A stretch of 64,000 nt of DNA, from NCBI GenBank assembly GCA_943846615.1, contig OX044354.1, forward strand, positions 1,381,001 through 1,445,000, in the 5' to 3' direction. Each line of letters starts with the position of its first letter. Within the stretch, counting starts at the first letter, position 1. Positions 61,401-64,000 of this stretch are shown here, piece by piece. This stretch comes from an uncultured Amylibacter sp. (GTDB lineage: Bacteria > Pseudomonadota > Alphaproteobacteria > Rhodobacterales > Rhodobacteraceae). The position numbers and the translations under genes were made by a program. A model generated the notes under the pieces. It saw only the letters and a list, made by a program, of their open reading frames with translations. It was not told the origin of the DNA and did not search any database.

Positions 61401-61819
61401 AAGCGATGGCGCAAGAGGTGGTTGCCGAGGCGCTAAATCTGTTAGCGAACCCTCAGTTGCGCGACATCTTCTTTGACCCCAACAGTGTGGCAGAGGTCGG
61501 TATTACCGCCCCAGTTGTGGGTACAGGGCAAAACATGATGGGGTATATTGATCGCCTAATCGCGACTGATTCCACCGTTTTGGCCGTTGATTTCAAGAGT
61601 AACGCAGGCATTCCAGACAGCGTTCAACAAACGCCCAAGGGTATTTTGGCACAGCAGGGAGCATACCTGATGGCGTTGAAACAGATATATCCTGATCAGC
61701 AAATCGATATCGCCATCCTGTGGACGCGCACGGGGCAAATTATGTCAATTCCACACAACATCGCGATGAACGCGTTTGAGACGTCACTACATCTTGACGA
61801 TTCAGTTGATCATTCATAG
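58466..61819 (+). CDS. addA: Double-strand break repair helicase-nuclease AddA
   Basis: A 1117-residue UvrD-type helicase with a C-terminal nuclease. Walker A SANAGSGKTRVLTDRVARLL is near 25-44, motif II DEAQDTSPAQW is near 388, and motifs FVVGDEKQSIYSFQGA and LLYVALTRAESWLI are clear. The nuclease active site AVDFKSN is near 1037. It pairs with AddB and uses a 4-nt overlap for coordinated translation. A thioredoxin gene follows 33 nt later. Confidence 0.95.
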   Translation: MTNFDAATLAQIHAADPMKNTWVSANAGSGKTRVLTDRVARLLLHDTDPQRILCLTYTKAAAAEMQNRLFKRLGEWAMMADGDLHDALCNLGEEPAFLTPQKLTQARTLFAAALETPGGLKIQTIHSFCDALLRRFPLEAGVAPQFKVLEDRQATQLRSDIVEHMAGGADTDAIDALAQYYSRMDTEDLVRELVQKRVGFRKAPTYDDFGIDESTTPETLRVDILAGLEDLLHDLLKRMESGSDAEAKKAKLAQKSLQSDNVSDHIRALEGLLLTKAGTQNKRQIPTQKVLPKNDAIRDSIAVLADRVETARNQRLAVQSYKRSIALHQFATAFLKHYDERKAFSALLDYDDLIHRSAQLLTQSTMAQWVLYRLDGGLDHILVDEAQDTSPAQWAVIDCLAREFTHGASANDRPRSLFVVGDEKQSIYSFQGADPDVFGEKKTEFQTLLTHIDQTLADRELLHSFRSAPPVLELVDTVFTGVAGAAMHNQSQHVAFHEVKPGRVDIWPFIDPEPRPDPDVWYRPLDLPAPNDPRQELARRIADNLDALLQSGQTIEVEKVQRPVMAGDVLILVQNRGPLFNAILKELKSKELPVAGADRLNVGEELAVRDILSLLKFAAMADDDLSLAEAMRSPLLGFSEGELFAVAHGRDGTLWQSLRETTSHDKALEILRDIRAQVDYLRPYELIERLLITHAGRENLLARLGPEIEDGIDELLSQAMQYETLEAPTLTGFLNWFESGKVEIKRDMGMAANQIRLMTVHGAKGLEAPIVILPDTGTKKPQNRSQITSIGETAIWRSSASDAAETQSSADVAQKERDQAEKMRLLYVALTRAESWLIICGAGERPKDGNCWYDLAAMAMESLGGVDTVFPNIGAGHSFENPQWQQMETTQATPEDDVKSVHPPEWLTTAAPKRARPEQPLAPSKLAGAKALPNDDALPEELAMRRGHLLHLLLEYLPAQPEENWQTHGERLVATEPDQAMAQEVVAEALNLLANPQLRDIFFDPNSVAEVGITAPVVGTGQNMMGYIDRLIATDSTVLAVDFKSNAGIPDSVQQTPKGILAQQGAYLMALKQIYPDQQIDIAILWTRTGQIMSIPHNIAMNAFETSLHLDDSVDHS

Positions 61820-61852
61820 GTTCCAATCAGACACAAAAACTGGAGAGCTCCC

Positions 61853-62173
61853 ATGCCAACCGTAAAAGTAACAGACGATACATTCGCAGCAGAAGTCACA
61901 AACTCAGATATTCCCGTAGTGGTTGATTTCTGGGCGGAATGGTGTGGCCCATGTAAACAGATCGGTCCATCACTGGAAGAATTGTCCGAAGAGTTCGCGG
62001 GCGAAGTGAAAATCGTTAAAGTGAACGTTGATGAAAACCCAAATTCACCTGCACAAATGGGTGTGCGTGGCATCCCTGCGTTGTTCTTGTTGAAGGACGG
62101 TCAGGTAGTGGCGAACAAAACAGGCGCGGCACCCAAAGCGGCGTTGTCTGATTGGATCAAATCGAGCGTTTAA
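61853..62173 (+). CDS. trxA: Thioredoxin
   Basis: A 106-residue thioredoxin with the active site [18 protein letters not shown] near 28-45 (Cys-Gly-Pro-Cys) and the cis-proline segment [13 protein letters not shown] near 72. It is a general cytoplasmic disulfide reductant. The ATG is preceded by GGAGAGCTCCC; the GGAG is 7 nt away and serves as ribosome site. A terminator follows the stop, so it ends the operon that starts near tsaE. Confidence 0.97.
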   Translation: MPTVKVTDDTFAAEVTNSDIPVVVDFWAEWCGPCKQIGPSLEELSEEFAGEVKIVKVNVDENPNSPAQMGVRGIPALFLLKDGQVVANKTGAAPKAALSDWIKSSV

Positions 62174-62200
62174 TCTCGATCAAAATACAGAATTTGAAAG

Positions 62201-62220
62201 GCGGCCTGCGGGCCGCTTTT
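62201..62220 (+). terminator. Rho-independent terminator after trxA
   Basis: GCGGCC (62201-62206) and GGCCGC (62211-62216) form a perfect GC stem around a 4-nt loop, followed by TTTT. It closes the tsaE-to-trxA transcript. Confidence 0.8.
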
Positions 62221-62272
62221 CGCGTTTTAGGGTGTGAACAACCCGTGCGGGTTGCCTAACAAGATTAAACGA

Positions 62273-62848
62273 TTAACGCCCTTTGTTTTCGGCGCGCAAA
62301 CGGCTGAGGGTTACGGGTGTGACCCCCAGAAACGACGCGATCAGGCTATGTCTGAAGACCTGTTCATATCCCGGAAATGTTTCGCGAAACCAAGCGAGCC
62401 TGTCCGCCCCACCAAGTGCGGCGAGGCACCATTCACGATCCGCCTTGGCATTCAGTGCATCACGCAAAACACCATTCGCCCAATTGCGAACGGACGCGGA
62501 TGATATCATTTCGTTCGTCAGCAGATCACTGTCGATCCGCGCGACGGTAACATCGGTGGTGCAACAAATTGAAACAAGGGACGCGCCGGCCCGCGTTCGG
62601 GCGATATTTGGCGTGACGATACAAGGCGCTACGTAAAATCCGACACAAATCTCTGTCCCTTGGGCATCGCAAATCGTGCTGGTTAGGCATCCCTCTAGAA
62701 GGATGAATTCATCGGTCTCTGGACTTTCCTGTTGGGTAAGATATGCGCCTTGGGTGAATTGTTTTTGCGCCCATTTAGATATGAAAATTGCCGCATCTTC
62801 CGTACCCGCAAAATCAGGGGATTTCATAAAAAAAGTTCGTAAATCCAT
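62273..62848 (-). CDS. Crp/Fnr-family transcriptional regulator
   Basis: About 191 residues. The N-terminal half is a cyclic-nucleotide-binding-type beta-roll (LTQQESPETDEFILLEGCLT near 45-64). The C-terminal helix-turn-helix is ASFLGVTPVTLSRLRAEN. No cysteine cluster for an iron-sulfur centre is visible, so it is not FnrL; the ligand is unknown. The ATG at 62846-62848 is the likely start; a TTG six codons earlier is possible. It is divergent from a membrane-protein gene, and a perfect 21-bp inverted repeat lies 21 bp before its ATG, which suggests autoregulation. Confidence 0.85.
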   Translation of the reverse strand: MDLRTFFMKSPDFAGTEDAAIFISKWAQKQFTQGAYLTQQESPETDEFILLEGCLTSTICDAQGTEICVGFYVAPCIVTPNIARTRAGASLVSICCTTDVTVARIDSDLLTNEMISSASVRNWANGVLRDALNAKADREWCLAALGGADRLAWFRETFPGYEQVFRHSLIASFLGVTPVTLSRLRAENKGR

Positions 62849-62868
62849 TTTTGCTGACCTTATCAAAT

Positions 62869-62889
62869 GATAATGCGGGGCGCATTATC
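62869..62889. promoter_or_regulatory. Perfect inverted repeat operator between Crp-like gene and membrane protein gene
   Basis: GATAATGCG-GGG-CGCATTATC has exact 9-bp arms around three bases. It is centred in the 79-bp region between the divergent starts, 21 bp from the Crp-like ATG and 38 bp from the membrane-protein ATG. Its size and symmetry suit a homodimeric regulator such as the adjacent Crp-family protein, probably acting on both genes. Confidence 0.65.
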
Positions 62890-62927
62890 TGCGTTTAAGT
62901 TTAGCACAAATTCAGGAGTTGATAACG

Positions 62928-63482
62928 ATGAAAAAAATGTTGGCCGAACACAGCGGAAAGGCCGCAATTTGTTTTGGAGTGATCGCCGCCGTAATTTATC
63001 TGGCGATGATCAATATAACGCTGGGCCATATCGCGGCGGTTTCTGGGCAGGTGCCGTTCGATATGCGCCCAATGGGGTACAGCCCTGCAGACGCTGATGC
63101 GTTGTTAGCAGGACTGGGGATCGATGGGCGTCGATATTACCTGAACTATCAGATTCCATTTGATATGGTTTATCCAGCGATGCTGGCCCTAACATTGATC
63201 TGCACGATACATTGGTTTGGGCACGGAATGATGCACAGAAAACTGGCTCGATTTGCCATCATGTTTTCCCTTGCCGGAGCGTTGTTTGATTATGTTGAAA
63301 ATATTGGGATTGTCGCGATGATTTGGATGTGGTCGGAGGTTCCAGCTTTGTTGGTACTTTTTGTTAGTTCAGCCACGATATTAAAATCCGTTTTCACAAC
63401 GTTGGCTATGTTTACAACGGTTTTTGTAGGATACGAGTGGATGCGTGATCGCAAAATAAATCTGAGTACACGAGAAGTGTAG
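62928..63482 (+). CDS. Four-helix membrane protein of unknown function
   Basis: A 184-residue protein with four predicted membrane helices, at about 13-34, 78-100, 106-130 and 136-170, and an extramembrane loop of about 45 residues after the first helix (PFDMRPMGYSPADADALLAG). The ATG follows CAGGAG at 9 nt; a TTG directly on the ribosome site was rejected. I do not recognise the family. Control by the divergent Crp-like protein through the shared inverted repeat is likely. Confidence 0.65.
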   Translation: MKKMLAEHSGKAAICFGVIAAVIYLAMINITLGHIAAVSGQVPFDMRPMGYSPADADALLAGLGIDGRRYYLNYQIPFDMVYPAMLALTLICTIHWFGHGMMHRKLARFAIMFSLAGALFDYVENIGIVAMIWMWSEVPALLVLFVSSATILKSVFTTLAMFTTVFVGYEWMRDRKINLSTREV

Positions 63483-63515
63483 CGGCAGCTTCCCCACTGT
63501 ATCGCATTAAATTAA

Positions 63516-64000
63516 CTACCCCATCAAACGCCCAATCACATCCGTCCAACCCGCGTAACGCTTTGCACGTGTATCCCCATCAATCTGTGGCATAAACTGG
63601 CGTTCCAATTCCCATGTTTTTGCGAATTCTTCTGGCGCGGGATATGCACCGATGAACAAGCCCGCCAGATAGGCAGCACCCTTAGCCGTGGTTTCGGTGA
63701 CCCTGGGACGGTCCACGGGAACGCCCAGCTGATCCGCTAAATTCTGCATTGTCCAATCAGAATTTGCCATGCCGCCATCCACGCGTAAAATCGCATCACC
63801 TTGCCAATCACGGTTCATGGCCACCATCAAATCCGCCGTTTGAAAGGCCACGGATTCCAATGCGGCGCGGGCAATTTCTTTGGGACCAGTGCCCCGTGTA
63901 AGCCCGAAAATTGCACCCCGCACATCGGCGTTCCAGTAGGGTGCGCCAAGGCCAGTGAAGGCGGGAACGAAATAGACCGATTGTTCTGGGTCGGCATTTG
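63516..64000 (-). CDS. glpK: Glycerol kinase, C-terminal part
   Basis: The 3' end of a glycerol kinase gene; the rest lies beyond the window edge. The frame is open to position 64000 and reads [20 protein letters not shown] followed by [20 protein letters not shown], the standard ATP-site region of GlpK. The conserved [20 protein letters not shown] block and AAYLAGL follow. The enzyme phosphorylates glycerol to glycerol 3-phosphate. It is convergent with the membrane-protein gene, with 33 bp between the stops. Confidence 0.95.
   Translation of the reverse strand, partial: NADPEQSVYFVPAFTGLGAPYWNADVRGAIFGLTRGTGPKEIARAALESVAFQTADLMVAMNRDWQGDAILRVDGGMANSDWTMQNLADQLGVPVDRPRVTETTAKGAAYLAGLFIGAYPAPEEFAKTWELERQFMPQIDGDTRAKRYAGWTDVIGRLMG

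Noticed and set aside
61842-61851. GGAG-AG-CTCC before trxA as a hairpin hiding the ribosome site
   Set aside because: The loop would be two bases, too short for a stable hairpin.

Overview
The window looks like a chromosomal segment of an alphaproteobacterium, most likely a lower-GC marine member of the Rhodobacterales (Roseobacter group). The evidence is a CcrM-type GANTC methyltransferase, a RegB/SenC-RegA redox regulatory locus, the lpxK-waaA-DUF4170-cysQ-pmbA block, the hemY-mitofilin-hemD/tsaD-gpsA block, and the tsaE-amgK-murU-addB-addA-trxA block. I see no rRNA or tRNA genes, no insertion sequence, no prophage and no CRISPR array. Genus-level placement is not possible from the sequence alone.

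Layout. 1-2454 (minus): a frame-broken fragment resembling the C-terminal part of a serralysin, then two glycosyltransferases. 2700-10216 (plus): a Dpp/Opp-type ABC uptake operon (Tat-type binding protein, two permeases, a fused double ATPase) followed by an MmgE/PrpD-family enzyme. 10283-11976: a membrane-anchored winged-helix regulator overlapped by a small exported protein gene, divergent from a small basic exported protein. 12041-13980: RNase HII and CcrM, followed by a strongly structured 3' region. 14065-19979: a double cupin protein, a glycosyltransferase-alkB-mutY operon on the minus strand, then a DciA-like gene, a DsbA-like gene and a CoA-transferase on the plus strand. 19971-26092 (minus): lipid A/Kdo synthesis (lpxK, waaA), DUF4170, cysQ, pmbA and a DUF2125-like exported protein. 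26226-29450: an arginine:glycine amidinotransferase-like enzyme, a short-chain dehydrogenase, a predicted beta-barrel and an I78-type inhibitor lipoprotein.

29519-34927 (plus): glutathione-dependent formaldehyde oxidation (frmA, fghA), soluble transhydrogenase (sthA), then a DUF188 protein, a HAD hydrolase and an ornithine cyclodeaminase-like protein, mostly overlapping. 34924-42173: heme genes, tsaD-gpsA, an extensin-like protein and DUF2853. 42334-46650 (minus): YjbF/YjbH-type exopolysaccharide export genes and ahcY. 46760-49381: an HD hydrolase, a GST, two small paralogous genes not described by any family I recognise, and a LysR regulator. 49378-53322: regA, senC, regB and a PAS-only sensor. 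53342-62173: tsaE, cell-wall recycling (amgK, murU), the AddAB nuclease and thioredoxin. 62273-64000: a Crp/Fnr-family regulator divergent from a membrane protein across a perfect 21-bp inverted repeat, then the 3' part of glycerol kinase.

The most notable observations are: (i) a tandem pair of 51-codon paralogous genes (47969-48124 and 48250-48405) next to a LysR gene; (ii) a RegB kinase in which the position of the known redox-active cysteine is leucine; (iii) a regulator with two N-terminal membrane helices and a C-terminal OmpR-type DNA-binding domain; (iv) a structured RNA candidate directly after ccrM; and (v) several perfect inverted repeats between divergent genes that probably mark operators.
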